Numbered from the stretch's first letter, positions 1 to 12,757 are shown. The stretch is DNA of 64,000 bases from Ramazzottius varieornatus (GCA_001949185.1 BDGG01000004.1:29566-93565); one strand, 5' to 3'. The notes: generated by a model not told the origin, from the sequence alone. Program-made: numbers and translations.

Positions 1-2902
1 TTTGGCCAAGTTTGAAGATTTGTCTGATATCGTGGGCACGATATCATACACATGTGGTGAACGGGGAAGATCTAGCTGCCACCGAACTTGACTCTGCGAG
101 CCCCCATATCATACAATGCGTGACACCATATCAAACAAATGTTGGAACTTGACAGAAATACCTGTGAAACTGCAAAACGACTTATCGCGGCGATGGCCGC
201 CCATACAGGAAGGCGATGAAGCGGAACGCTATGAGTACCTATCACTCACTGTAGTCCTACCACGGCTTCCCCTGCAAAGTGGCGGTGCGGAATTAGGTAC
301 CGGACAAGACAAGACAAGACAATTAATTTTGGATAAACTGTGAAAGAAAACTTAATTTATCGGCCTACCATCCATGCATTCTGCTATCCACTTCCGCAAG
401 GGATGTCTTGTTCCGCCATGTGCATGAAAAAGTTGAACCATATTGTCACCCTAAAAAATAACGCACGTTCGGTCAGATGCATACGAGATCTTACGACGGT
501 TACATTTGGGAGAGTGCAAACGCCGAAAGCAACGGTTGATCGCAATGAAGTACCTTGCCAAAGGGACCTTGAGTTCGAGTAATATCGGAAAGTAGACATA
601 GCTGGTGAAATAAGAATTACCGCAACCAGCCACATCGTTTTCCATAGCCAAGTTTCCATCTTGTCGCATCGGCTACTTTTGCTCCTACTTCCTGGTCGAC
701 GCGGTCCACAAATTGTCAGGTCATCCAGTATGGGAAGTCTGCGTCCAGCAAAGCATCGAACTGGACGGAATGCTCGGGAACTGGAATAATCTGGAGCACT
801 GACGAGTTAGGATGATGTCGACTTGTGGTAGTTGCCGACTTCGTGTAGCTTTCGCATCGTTGCATGCCCAGAACGCGACATTTTTCGAATACCTTGACAT
901 CGCCTGACAGTTTAGGCTTAATAATCGTGAAATGCAACTTAACATTGCTGGTGAATTGGATTCTATTTTCTCCGCGCTTCCCATTGTCACAGAGAACATT
1001 AACTGACTCAAGGAGATAACGTTTGCATTCACAAAGGAAAGCGTGACTGGTAGCGTGAGATTTCCAATCAGGCGAAGTCTTCTGACTGGAGGCCATCTAT
1101 TACTATTTGGTAAGCAGCGTGACAGCGAGAACTCCGATCGTACTTTAGCGAAGAAGATTCGGAACCCTTCGTATGAAATGCAGTAGCGCATTATATTTTG
1201 TGCATTGCCGTTCGATGTGCTACCCGTAGAAAATGATTTCAATACATGGATGCAACCAGATTTGTCACTGAGTGGCGCACACCAACAGAGCCCAGCTCTT
1301 TTGAAAGCACCCAGTTATACCGGTTGAAATCCTGAAGTTTGTTGACTTTTATGCGAAAACCTGGATCCAAAATAGTGACAAACTGGTGTAGGCTTTCTGT
1401 TTTGAAAATTACTTTCTCGACGTCTGAGTGGCCGCTCTGTGCCTGGTTTTGAAATTTATAAACAGAACGTCCCCTCTTGAACTCTCGCCTATTCCAAAGT
1501 GGATGGATGTTTGCTGTCGCGTGCGCGACACTCTTGACCTGATCTTCCTTCTGCTTTATGCGCTAGGCGGATCGACCTGGTTTAGCTAACAGGCTGGGTC
1601 GATGACATCATGGTTGTTGTTGTCGTTTCCTCATCGTAGGAAGGAGCTTCTGTTTCCGGTTCATGTGTTGTTGACGTCGCTCGTGTTCAAACTATGACAA
1701 GCCGTCTGTTTGTCACCGTAGTCTATGTGACGGACCTCGGCTGACTTTGATTCAGAATACTATCATGCAGTTTTCGGTAACTGATGAAAGAGACGTGGCC
1801 ACAAAACCGAATCATGTGATTCGTCGTGCTTTCCTGCGGGATCATCTTCGGATCGTAGTACCCAGCGAGGACTTTCTTGCCAAGCGATCAAATCAGCTTG
1901 TTCGGAGACCGAAGCTTAATCAGCCGAGCAAGCCGACATGTGTGGAATGGGCTGCTAAAAAAAGGAAAGCTTCTTCGGAACTGGGGTGCGTGCTGGGCAA
2001 TGAGGAAAACGACAGTTTGGCACGACTTTCTTTTCCAGAACCGATCGACATGTAACTTACATAAGATTCTGCAGCATGAATATTCGAAGAGAGTTCGATC
2101 TTGTCATTGGCGTGGGCAACAACGGCTGGGTTCAACGAAAGAACCGTGTGATGTCCCTTTCGACGGGAAATCTACGCTGTTGTCCCTTTCAAACCTTACC
2201 CTAAATCCCCTTCTCCTCCGGCTCCGACCCAACGACGACGTTGACGAGACGGCATGGGTCAAGGTCGTCCGCCGAATGCATCGGGTTCGCTCCCTGCCAC
2301 GTTTTACCAAACTTCTTCGCTCAATGGACGATTCTTGTCTGGCCCCGCTCTCCTCCTTTGAGTAACGTCATACGCCGAACGGCTCAGTGGCGGAGCGTGG
2401 CGTTACCCACACCTACACCGTGTTCTCCGTTGGCGCTTCGCTTACGGGTATCCGCTCTCGCCACAACGGGCTCCGAAGGGAGGAACGGTGGGATTTTACG
2501 GCCCATGTTATTTTCGTCCATTGAGCGAAGAAGTTTGGTTATACCACTGTAACGTCGTCACACCATTGATGGTGCGAGGACCTCAACCGGAAAAGTTGCG
2601 GCAGATTTGATGGTTGGCCACTGTCCAGTTAAGCGCATCGCGGTACGTACGCGTCATCGCACTGCGGAACGGCGCTCCGAGCAACCGAATACCGTCATAG
2701 CGCTAAGGAGGACGGAAGTGGAACGGTGTCCAGTCTGAGGACGAACGCTAACTGATGAGGCCGCCTGTTCTACGGAGCGTGCGGGCTATCGTTGCGCTAA
2801 ATCAGATGTTGTCGCACGGTTGTAAACATTGTTCTGGACTGCGCATGTAACTTCGCCCACGTAATTTTAGCGCCTTAGCAGTAGACTCCAGTGATACTGA
2901 TT
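1..2902. other. Intergenic, no confident gene
   Basis: No gene could be assigned. Two minus-strand stretches look somewhat coding but match no family I recognise: an open frame of 126 codons at 716–1096, directly preceded by three stops, and an open stretch of about 60 codons at roughly 1243–1430 with no ATG start. They may be exons or remnants of one unrecognised gene. A short run of an ACAAG-type pentamer lies near 303–321. A dispersed repeat at 2365–2551 is listed separately. Confidence 0.4.
2365..2551 (+). repeat. Dispersed repeat, copy 1
   Basis: About 187 bases similar, in the same orientation, to 46423–46611. Both copies begin with a GACGTCA- or ACGTCA-like stretch followed by an ACGCCGAACGG block, share a GCTTCGCTTACG core and end with GAAGAAGTTTGGT. 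No terminal inverted repeats and no coding potential were seen. It is probably an interspersed repeat or a fragment of one. Confidence 0.7.
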
Positions 2903-3773
2903 ATGGCGACAAGTCAGGCTGTGAAGAATGTAGTGAAGGAAGGAATCTCGTTGAAGGGATCGGTGGAGTTGGTTGGAGAATATCTTTGTAAGTCACAGTA
3001 AGGAGCGCGATGTCCGAAGAGGTAACTGTTTCTCTTCTCATGCAATCCTTGTTCTTTGCAGATCACGCCTTAAACTCCATTCTGTATATGCGAGGAGTAT
3101 ATCCGGCTGACATGTTCGAAGATGTTCAGAAATACGGAATGTGTATATTCGACGCCAAAGACGAGCAGCTAAAGATATATCTCAGCAGCGTGATGAAATG
3201 GGCTTCAGGTAAGTCATCCTTTTCTCCAGATGTTTGTATTGGTACCGTACACTCGTGCACTTTATTGCAGAATGGATGATGAAGGAGGCAGTGACAGCCA
3301 TCGTGTTGGTAATTTCTGACATGGAAACGAAAGAAGTGATGGAAAGATGGCAGTTTGATATCTTCTGCGATGATCTGTCCAAGACTTCCGGCGACAAGTA
3401 AGCAATCGAGAATTCTGTTTCCTGATCTATGGCATGATCACCGTGGACCGTAGTCACCTTCTTCGTATTGTTCAGGAAGTCGAAGGATGCTGGAAAATCC
3501 AAAGGCAACGAATCGGAAATTCGTCGTCAGATCGGTTCCGTTTTGAAGCAGATCGTCGCCAGTGTATCTCTCCTTCCGGCCACCGGTCTGGATTCCGTTT
3601 GCAGTTTCAATATTCTTGTCTACACGAAGAACAATCTGGACGTCCCAGCGGACTGGCAGGAGTCCACAGCCCATATGATTCCTGACAGTCAGCAGCTCAA
3701 ATTCCGACAGATCCACACATCGGTCCATCAAGTCGACACCTGCGTTACTTACCGCAGCGCTTCCGGCCTCTAG
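2903..3773 (+). CDS. MAD2L1: Spindle assembly checkpoint protein MAD2
   Basis: Four coding exons: 2903–2987, 3062–3208, 3271–3397, 3476–3773. All introns are GT–AG and the frame is continuous, giving 218 residues (human MAD2A has 205). It is a HORMA-domain protein. Family landmarks are an N-terminal GISLKGSVELV segment, NSILYMRGVYP, a central ERWQFDI motif and a C-terminal safety-belt region with VPADWQES and HQVDT. MAD2 binds CDC20 at unattached kinetochores and delays anaphase. The start is the first ATG in frame with the conserved N terminus. The gene converges on the peptidase gene on the other strand. An AATAAA at 4115–4120, a few bases from the end of that opposite gene, could be its polyadenylation signal. 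Identity is clear; exact exon edges are inferred from splice consensus and frame. Confidence 0.95.
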
Positions 3774-4131
3774 AACCCTCTCAGAGATTCCGCCGTACCT
3801 TCTATGCCACTTCCCCATCATAGTTCTTCTTGTACACCCTGTCTACGCTCTCCTTTTGGTTTATAATCTTTTTTCCTCTTTATCACATTTTGTCACAGTA
3901 ATATTGACCGGGCTTGTACAGTTACTACAGTACCATTTTGATGGTAATTTATGCTTATCTTTCCCACTGATTTCTCTGCGCAGGATGAGATACCTTTCGT
4001 GTGTTTAATGACCTGAAGCGTCGATATCGATTTAGTGATAATTCTGGTTTTTTTCTCGACTGCGAATGGTGCAAAAACAAAGACGGGAACAGTCGTCTGA
4101 TTTCCATACGTCGGAATAAAACGAAAATAAT

Positions 4132-6258
4132 TTACAAAAATGTCAGCAGTTTCCTCCGTTGCTTCTTCTCAGAAATCACACTCGAAGCCAGATCACGTTC
4201 AATTTCAGCATAAGTAGGGAACACTTCTAACTTGCCCAAACAAGCGACAGATGGTTTCGACAACAGCATCTTTGTGGCGACCCTCCTCAGGTCTTCCTCC
4301 TTAACGTTGTTGATATCTTCCAACAACTGCGTTGCTGTCTTCCGATGTCCATAAGCCAGCACTTGCCTTGCTACATCTTCAAATATTACCGGTCGAGACT
4401 CTAAGTTCATCATCAGCATCGAAGAAAGTTGCTTCTTTGCTCGATCCAGTTCAACCTGCAATAAAGACTCAATCAGCCTAATGTTTTCATTATGGAACTC
4501 TTGATTGACTGGACAACCGGAAGTCATTTCCTAAACGAAGTTCTTTCGACGGTCAGTCACCACATCGTAATCCTTTTACCTTTTCTATTGGTCCCGTCAT
4601 GTTTTTGAACTCTCGTATAAGGACATCGACCATCTTGCTTGCTTGTTCGGGAGGAGAGCTAGCTTGAATACAGAAAAGCCCGGTGTCACTGTAAGAATGG
4701 TTGAAAGCTGTGGCGTTGTACATCCAATGATACACGTTCAGGACGTTGGTGTACAGTCTAGTGTACATCCCTTTGCCAGGACCACCTGCACTAAACGATC
4801 CGCCACCACCCATGAGAATGTTCAAAACACAAAATGCAATGAAATCTTCGTCGTGGTGCGAACAACTTTCAAAGCCTAACACAAAGTGCGCTAGCTCGGG
4901 TATAGGAGTTGGTCCCATAGAAATGTTCGACAGGTCTTTCTCCACACGGCGATCGCCACCGGTGTATTGTGCTGTGGAGTTGTCTGGTGTCGCCTTCGAG
5001 GCAGCTGGAAGAACTAACGAAGAGTCTTCTTCCCAGATGGCCTTGTCCGAGAAATGCTTCTCGGTGGACTTGACTAGTGCGTCGTGTTCTACGCCGACAC
5101 CGGCTACGACGATGCGGGAAGGTTGGTAGTATTGCGAGAGGAACGTGAAGAGGAGTGGACGGTCGATCTTGGCGATGTTTTCGGGCGGACATAGACGAGG
5201 AAGTCCGAGGGTGTTTTGACGGTACGCCGCTGCGTGGATCATCTCGGTCAGGATGGGCTCTTGTTCGTGACGGATATTGAGGTCTTCCAGGTCGAAACCG
5301 ATGGCTTGCCGAGCTCCTGCTAGCTGCAAGAAGACAAAAGAAATCAGTTCAAGCGAAGGAACCGTGACCAACGCGAAGTGGCAAGACTGGCTTCCTTGGA
5401 GAGAACTGTTGGGGCCAGAAAAGTTGGCTACCTAGTCTTCACGTCATGAATCACATTCACATACGTTTTACGTATGCCGACTGTTTACGTGTGGGAGACG
5501 GTGGTTTTTACTCAAGACGCCCGATTCGCAAAACTTCCTTGTTTCGATTGACTAGAGACCAACTGCCCATTGCAAACTGATGCAATCGTTTGAGATCGGT
5601 CAATCACAAATCAATCGTACGGCAACGCTAAAAGAAACTTGATTTTTCGAAATTTACCGACCGGAAGTTACCTCGCCTTCGGAGATGGTCACCCTCCTGG
5701 ACACCTCATTCAGCAGTTTCACCACTGCATCGCTTCCCTCAGTCTCTATTGAAGCTGCGTACACCGCGGAATCTCTGCTGATTTGACAATCGCAAATACC
5801 GCCGTACTTTTCCAAATACTGCATGATGGTATCACGATTGTCAAATTCCGTGGTCGACTGGAAGGCTAACTTCTCTAGAAAGTGAGAGATGCCACTTGGA
5901 TACGATACCTACGAAAACAGATATCCATTCCACCGGTTCATCGAAAGGTTAGCGTAAGAAAAGAGGGGGTTTGTACCTCGTACCGCGATCCAGAATCGAC
6001 CACTATTCCCACAGTGGCGAACTGGCCGAACTTTGGTTGCGACGCCACACGGATGCCGTTATCCAGCATGGTGACTCTAGTCTCTTGCTGAGCTTTCTCG
6101 CTGACATTTGCGAAGATGGGTGTAGGGAAACCAGGCAGCGGCTCGGATAACGGGACTTCCGTCGGCGATTTACTGCCTCCATTGAGTCCATTCGACGCCT
6201 TCGTTCCGAAGCGGCGAAACGCCGATAGCACTTTGACCGGTCGAGCTACGCGGTGCAT
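4132..6258 (-). CDS. PMPCA: Mitochondrial processing peptidase alpha subunit
   Basis: Minus strand, four exons in reading order: 6258–5977, 5908–5672, 5323–4580, 4455–4132. All introns fall between codons and the protein is 528 residues (human 525). The product is the substrate-binding, non-catalytic partner of the M16 metallopeptidase dimer that removes presequences in the mitochondrial matrix. The glycine-rich loop [15 protein letters not shown], characteristic of the alpha subunit, is present. Other landmarks are [42 protein letters not shown] and [15 protein letters not shown]. The first 20 or so residues are basic and hydroxylated, as expected for its own mitochondrial targeting signal. 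It lies tail to tail with MAD2, with the end of this gene only about 12 bases past the possible MAD2 poly(A) signal. Confidence 0.96.
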
Positions 6259-6541
6259 CCTTCGAGAGCAGTCAGTTTGGTTGCGAATATTTATACAGCA
6301 GTAAATCAGTGATCCATAAACAGAACGAGAAGCGTGGAAGAACTATCAGCGCAAACGAGAAAAACTGAAACAAAAAATTCAGTTTCGAGAAGAGTGCGAT
6401 TGATTGAAGTTAGACGTGAATTCCTTGATTGACGAGAAGAAAAACAGCACATCGTGGTTAACCTGACAGCCTGCTACGAAAACGAATGTATACATGGTGG
6501 CGAGCAGTTAGGGACTCAAGCTGGATTAATAAAGGGACCAA

Positions 6542-7288
6542 TCACTCATTGATAACAACGTATCTGGAGCTGCTCGGGCTCGATTTCTTCTTGGTCGACT
6601 TTTTCTTCGTTTCTTTTTTTTCCTTCTTCTCCTTGCTCTTCTTCTCATCCTTCTCTGATTTCTTGCTGGCATTCTTGTTCCCCTTGGCAGCAGATCCATT
6701 CCTGGAACGAGACTTTTCCACAACTTTCTTGGAGGCAGATGCAGCCGGATGAGGGGCGATCTTCTTCTTTTTCTTCTTGTCCACCTTGGAGTCTTTGGCA
6801 GGCGAAGCAGAGCTGGTTTCGCCAGCACTAGTTTCAGGAACAGCTTCATCGTCGTCGTCGTTTGCGTTCGTGGTGCCTTTCTCCTTCTTGCGCTTCAGTC
6901 GGTACACCCAGCCGTTCGAACCTTGGAAGCCGTCGACACCCTTCTCTTCAGCAATTTCCTTGGCTTTGGCTTGAATTTCAGCCGTGGAGGCAATATGGCC
7001 GCCCGCCTTCTGAGTCTCCATCCACTCGCGCACCTCAGCTTCAACCTCAGGATACTTGGGACGATTGGTACGACGGGGCTTCTTCTCGGGCCTCTCCATC
7101 CTAAACACACTCATAAGCAACAAAGGTTTCAGAAGGAAGAGCTAGCAGGCTTACTTGACCCATCGTCGCATGGTGCTTTCTGGAATCCTGCAGAACTTGG
7201 CGAATTTCCGAAGGGACATTCCACTTTCTCGAAAGCTCAGCACCACACGCTGCATCTCCGCTTCTCCATATACAGCTTGCTTACCCAT
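6542..7288 (-). CDS. Transposase-derived HTH protein with lysine-rich tail
   Basis: Minus strand, two exons: 7288–7155 and 7100–6542, 230 residues. Residues 1–45 form a Psq/CENP-B-type helix-turn-helix (FRESGMSLRKFAKFCRIPES). About residues 60–115 resemble the second CENP-B/Tc5 helix-turn-helix of pogo transposases, with KAGGHIAST, AKAKEIAEEKGV and FQGSNGWVYRLKR. The remaining half is acidic and then highly basic: DDDDE, then many KK, EKK and KKK runs, ending in RYVVINE. No DDE nuclease domain follows, so it cannot be a transposase by itself. The intact frame, intron and wedged position between two housekeeping genes favour a domesticated DNA-binding or chromatin protein. Its function is unknown. 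Alternatively it is a remnant whose catalytic part was deleted. Confidence 0.75.
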
Positions 7289-7914
7289 TTTTCCTGGTGG
7301 AAGAAACCTATCAAGATGAGAGCCACGAAATAGGATCGGAGGATACCTTGGGGAATAACACCACTTGAAATGGGTGCATGCGCAAAGAAAGCATGGAAGC
7401 CAACTGAAAATCCGCAAAGCACGTTTTCACTCGGCGCACTCCGATTCTCGTTTTGACACAAACAGGTCAAGTGGTGACCAGAAACCACACGGCGGAACAA
7501 AACCCTATTTGTTTGCTGCAGCATGGCCGGCAGTATGGCACACAGAGTATGAAGTGTTTGCCAAAGATGAGTCATCACTGAATGTCTCAGCTGGGCTAAG
7601 GGTGACTTGGCGTAGCCGAATGACCGAGCCGGATCCGAACCGACCGCTAGACGGTGATTCACGGTTTGTTCCATCCATCAGACTTCAGAGACTTATGCCG
7701 CTTGTGAGTCATAAAATTTCTGACGTCATACGAGAAAACTTTTCTCGTACATTTCGTACAGCAGAAAGAACCATTTTCTTCAGTCGTCGTCATCGTGCCT
7801 TCAGGCTTTGAAGAAGGTGTCATGTTTTGTATACCTTCTACCTAGATAAAAACTCTACACGTGCGTTTGTTGACTCTAATAGCAACTTTGTGTTTCAGGT
7901 AGACCGGGAGCTGA

Positions 7915-9681
7915 ATGTCGCAAGATGAGCTGAGGAGCGAGAGCGGTGATGTCGTCGAGATCATTCCAGTCAACCCTGCCTTCTCCATGTCCGATCCAGG
8001 AGAAATTCGCCCGCTCCTCCACCAGAACAATCTCACCAGCACCATCAAGACCCATACACCTCCTAACACACCGCTTTCCGGCGGCCGCAGCAGCTACCTG
8101 ACCATCCGTCAGCTCGAACAGTGCACCATCCTAGTCGAGCCAGAGAATGACGATCTCAGCGATTCCTCCGAACCTCCTGTCCACGATTTGACGCCTGTCG
8201 ATCATGGAGGCACTCTCCGATACCCTAATGAACGACTGAAGACTCTTGTAGCTTTCCTGTTCATGGCGGTGTGCATGTTCTGCTCCACAACAGCGTTGGC
8301 TATTGTTCACGATCGGGTGCCCAACACTCCGCCTCTACCCGATGTCGTCTTTGATCTCATACCTCAATGGGACCTCGGCCTTCAGATCTCTGAGTACCTC
8401 ATCATCGTCTCTTTGTGGACTACACTAATACTGTTGTTTTTCCATAGATATCGGTAAGCTCACAACGGAGACTGTCCAAACAGGCTGAGATAACGGACGA
8501 CAAGAAATTTTACCGTATTCTTGACCCCGTTTCATTCGCGCGGTCCAGATTGCCTCTTTGATGTCGCGTGTAACTGTCATGTAACTCATGTTTTGCCATG
8601 TTCCCTACTGTGCGCCGCTTTTTCGGGGTTTCCTGGTCTGAAACTTCTGTAGGCGAGTGACTCGTTAGCTCGATTCTTAAAGTGGGGACATGTTATGTTT
8701 TACAGATGGATTGTATTTCGAAGACTGTTTTTCATCGTCGGACTACTCTACCTGGGCCGGGCCGTTACAATGCTTGTGACGGCAGTCCCCGTTGCCAATA
8801 CTGACTACTATTGCTCACCAAAAGCACGTAACATCCTGCCGTATTGTTTTTTCTTAAGTATGCCAAACATCTGATTTCCGCTCTTTTCTACAGATGAATC
8901 ACACATCGCCGCTAATCATACTCGAGAGGATAGCCAAGCTGTTAAGTGGTTTGGGCTTATCCGTTAATGGCCAACATGTCTACTGCGGCGATTACATTTA
9001 CAGTGGCCACACCTGTGTCCTGCTACTGTCGGCACTCATGATGGACGAATGTAAGTGTCTCGTTTCTTAACGAAATATATTCAAGAGGAGATTCCAGCAG
9101 AGGCTTATCTCTGAAGCAGTAATGTGAAACTGCAAAAAGTAGGGGATAGCAAACAAACTGCGCCCACCTGTATATAGGGATACCCCAGTTACGATAGCCA
9201 CAGTCCGAAAGTGCTCAGGTTGCTGAAAGTACTCATATTCCGTAGTATGAAACTAGCTTTGGGATCTTCATTACAGATGCGCCGAAGAAATACTTCCTCC
9301 TGAGGATTCTCGTTTTCTTGATGGCGGCTACGGGGATCGTTATGGTCTCTGTTTCACGCGGACACTACACGGTCGATATCATCGTCGCTTACTACATAAC
9401 CACGAGAGTCTTCTGGATGTATCACGCCATGGTTTGCAACGCTGAGATGAAGGTTGGTCCGAAATTACCATCAGAATTTCATCGTCAATTTGCACTGTAA
9501 GGTTGATGCATTGTATCTCCAGAATTTTGGGCCGAATAACTACCTATCAAGAATAGGGTGGTTCCGTCTGATGAGGTACCTGGAAGTGAACGTGGCTGTT
9601 GGAAAGCTCCCCAAGCACTACACATGGCCTCTTCCGTTCCCGAAGCGGTGGCAGGATTTTAGGCTGGAGTACGACCGGTGA
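7915..9681 (+). CDS. SGMS: Sphingomyelin synthase
   Basis: Five coding exons: 7915–8453, 8706–8823, 8894–9050, 9277–9452, 9523–9681, giving 382 residues. The enzyme moves phosphocholine from phosphatidylcholine to ceramide in Golgi or plasma membrane. After a hydrophilic N terminus of about 105 residues come several membrane segments. The family catalytic set is visible: CGDYIYSGHT (His258) and SRGHYTVDIIVAYYITTR (His301, Asp305), the His–His–Asp triad. YCSPK before the first motif and PKHYTWPLPFP near the C terminus are also typical. No SAM domain is seen. The second intron only keeps frame if its donor is GC (CCAAAA|GCACGT); a GT donor lies four bases further on and would shift the frame. 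The paralogue (1 or 2) cannot be assigned. Confidence 0.93.
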
Positions 9682-10389
9682 CGATGGAGGAAGATTCGAT
9701 GCTTTGTGGTCTTATGTGTTTTTAGAATCTTTTATCTCAGTAGTCTGGTAATAGATTACCCTTCTTCGTGTTCTAGTGAGGACTTAAAAGCGTCTTGATT
9801 GTGTCTGGCGTGCCAACCTTCATGTTCAAGTTTTTGCTCTTACAGAATCTCGTCTTTCCGGACTCGCTTCCTGGCTTTTAATATGTTGTTCAGCTCAAAA
9901 GCTCAGCTTTGAGATATAAAGTTCCTGCTTTGCCCGCAGATCGGACTGACGAAGTTCACGAAATTTCTCTGAAGGTTTCTCGATCACTCGAGGAGCTGGA
10001 CGAGTGGTGGTTGTTTCGATTTTATCCATCATGTCGTGGGAAGAAAATTATTAGAATGGAGCATTTCTCAAGCTCGCAGTTTGACCGTCTGGGACTCGAG
10101 GTGACTTCGGAGTTCGGAAAAACTTGGTTGCTGGATCACGGTCCACAGAAGTGACGTCAGGGAACTCGACAGACGGCAATCATGGGTCTTCAATCAACTC
10201 GTCCAAGCGCCAAGCGGAAATAAAGCGAATAATTTCCTGACTTTTCATTCATTTTGTTTGCGTTTTCCAGTTTTCGTGTTTCGCAAAGAAGTCTTTTCGA
10301 CCAGCCTTTGCCCTGCTTATTCGGAGCTCCTCATCCGTGGAATGTCGGAAGGTTGACTATTGGACGAAGTCACATAGAAGCTGTGGACG
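9682..10389 (+). other. SGMS–cyclin C intergenic region
   Basis: About 700 bases. An open frame at 9909–10154 matches nothing I know and lacks supporting splice or family evidence. The last ~100 bases, the likely cyclin C promoter and 5' leader, contain a segment at 10286–10368 similar to 15728–15808. Confidence 0.4.
10286..10368 (+). repeat. Short dispersed repeat, copy 1
   Basis: About 80 bases with clear similarity to 15728–15808 on the same strand. Both start AAGAAGTCTTTTCGACC and go on with a CTGCTTATT block and a shared GGAGG/GGAAGGCTGACT-like stretch. One copy is directly upstream of the cyclin C start, the other is between the two TIP30-type genes. It may be a small repeat or an old duplication of promoter sequence. 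Confidence 0.5.
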
Positions 10390-11702
10390 ATGGCTGGGAA
10401 CTTCTGGCTAAGCTCACACTGGTAGGAAACATCTGCAGCACCACAATAACCATGCTTCAATGTCCAGTCCGCTGTGCGTTTCTTTTGCAGTCAACAATGG
10501 CTGTTCGATCGACAGGATCTACAACGAGATAGACAGATTGACTATGCCGTGTTGACCGAAGACGAATACCAAAAAATCTTGATTTTCTACGCTGGAGGTG
10601 AGCTGATCTTGACATTAGAGGATTGTTCGTCTATCCCCAGCTTTGTTCGCTTCTTCCCGTCGTAGTTATTCAAGCTATTGGGGAACAGTTGAAGATCAAA
10701 CAGCAAGTAGTAGCCACTGCCACCGTTTACTTCCGACGATTTTACACAAGGTACGAGCAAGTTATGTGTCCGCACTCCGCAGTCTGGATGATTTCGTCTG
10801 CAACTGTTTCTTCACAGAAATTCGCTGAAGTCGATCGATCCGTTACTTCTCGCTCCTACCTGCCTCTACCTGGCTTCCAAAGTCGAGGTATTTGTCAAGC
10901 GACTTCTGCACTTGTTTCTTCTCATCGCCTGCGTTTGTTTGAATCGTTCGTGTTTCCAGGAATTTGGAGTGATTAGCAATTCCCGTTTCAGCACAGTATG
11001 TCAGAATATAGGTAAAGCCAATCAAGGCTCAAACAGGCTGAACAATCAATTCGATCCTGTAGTGACGTCACTGCTGCTTGCATTCGAATTTACAGTGAAG
11101 AACAAGTACGGCTTCGCCTTCCAGCAAGAATTCCCCTACAAGATCAATAACATCTTTGAGTGCGAGTTCTACCTGCTGGAAATGATGGATTGCTGTCTGA
11201 TCGTCTTTCATCCATACCGCCCACTTGTCCAGTACTGCCAGGACTTGGGCGCTAGCCTGGACAAGAAGGAACCTGCGCAGATGGACGCCATTCTGCAGAT
11301 GGCTTGGAAGACCGTCAACGATACTCTTCGGACGGATCTCAGCCTGCTGTACCCACCTTATCTCATCGCTCTCGGTACGACAAACCTTTCGTCATTAAAA
11401 ATGAATTACTGAAAACATATTTTCTGTGTTTTTTTTTTCAGCATGTCTTCAAATTGCCTGTCTTACTTTGCAAAAGGACTTCAAACAATGGTTTGCTGAA
11501 TTGAATATCGATCTGGAAAAGGTTTGTTCTTATTACACGAACACCAGTTTCTTGGGGAAACAACACATGGGTTTTTATGCAGATGATGGAAATCGTCAAA
11601 GTCATACTGAACCTGTACGATTCATGGAAAACTTTCGACGAGAGGAAAGAAATCCCCGCCCTTCTGGCGAAGATCCCCAAACCCAAAAGCCCACCAAGAT
11701 AA
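10390..11702 (+). CDS. CCNC: Cyclin C, Mediator kinase module
   Basis: Eight coding exons: 10390–10421, 10491–10597, 10666–10750, 10818–10887, 10960–11011, 11096–11374, 11442–11521, 11583–11702. The frame is continuous and gives 274 residues (human 283). The start MAGNFW is the family's conserved N terminus and is encoded by a first exon of only 32 bases. Two cyclin boxes are present, with VIQAIGEQLKIKQQV, YFRRFYTR, LKSIDPLLLAPTCLYLASKVEEFG, ECEFYLLEMMDCCLIV.HPYRPL and RTDLSLLYPP. The product pairs with CDK8/19 in Mediator and regulates transcription by RNA polymerase II. Compared with human cyclin C there is a small insertion after YCQDLG. Introns are short, mostly under 100 bases. Confidence 0.96.
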
Positions 11703-12639
11703 AACAGAAAATAACTACTTCAGGCTAAAACATACAAAAGTTAATTCATGTAAAAAATTTCATTTATCCAACGAGTTGTCGATTCCAGGGAGAACAGGAC
11801 ACTCAGCAGAGATCAGCTGATTCCGACAGACTTCAGCTTGGAACTCCATTTATTTGTACATAGAGTATTCTACAATCCTGTTTTGAAATCTTTCACGGCA
11901 TGTGGGTCGACATTGTTGAGCATCTTCCCGAGTAGATGGATACGTTTGTTGTCGACAGTCTCCGCGTCGGCCGGTTGTTGTTGAACAGTGTTCATAATCA
12001 AGGCGCGAGCCAGCGTCTCGATTGGCGTCGTCATCAGAGTGGGAGCTACCCAAGCCACCGGTGTTAAAAGAAAACGCGCTACTGCTTCTGATAGCCGAAA
12101 CTGTTCGCGTTTCACCAGCAGCATCCTGTGAAAATCGAAAAAACTCCACAAATCTGTTTTGACAGAGTAAGTGTCTTTTTACCCAGGTCGGTAAACGCTG
12201 GATCGCTCAAAGCCCATTTCCGAGATTTCTCGGTCGGTTCGGCCCTGAAGAAAACCAGCGAGCAATGAAAATCCGCGCTGAAAACTATCAACATCTTTGT
12301 CCATCAAACCTTCGTAGAGAAGTAGAGAAAAGGGCTATCCTCGTTGGCTAGTCCAGAAGAAACCAGATGGAGGTGCTAGAGTCCGCCCTCCTTGGCGAGC
12401 TTTGCGGCTCCAACCACGTAATCATGTTCCACTTTGACGAATCCTTCCTAGACATACGAGAAAGGTGTTTTGAGACCAAGAATTCCTCATCAGCAATGAA
12501 AGATGGGTACAACCGGTCCAACAACAAACAATAGCCAGGAACCGGAAGTGAAATATTGTCATGTCATACAGTCGGATATGACAATGATGACATGGCAATC
12601 GACAATGGCGAGCCGGACCGTGTACGTCCGTCCGCGATA

Positions 12640-12757
12640 CAGTAGAACCTGCGCTACTTCACGCGCGTCACTCGTCGGTTTTCTAAAACTGGCCACTACG
12701 TCAAAACTACTGTTTCTACGTGTGACGTCAGCCAGACTTGCCACAAACTCTACGTCA
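12640..12757 (+). repeat. Left terminal inverted repeat, pogo element
   Basis: 118-base arm, identical to the reverse complement of 14821–14938. It contains several ACGT/GACGTC palindromic steps (CACGCGCGTCAC, GTGTGACGTCAGCC), plausible sub-terminal transposase binding sites. Confidence 0.95.

Noticed and set aside
1747-2365. Overlapping plus-strand open frames
   Set aside because: Two frames overlap, neither has family resemblance or splice support, and the second runs into the dispersed repeat.
9909-10154. 81-codon open frame before cyclin C
   Set aside because: No family match and no splice link to either neighbour.
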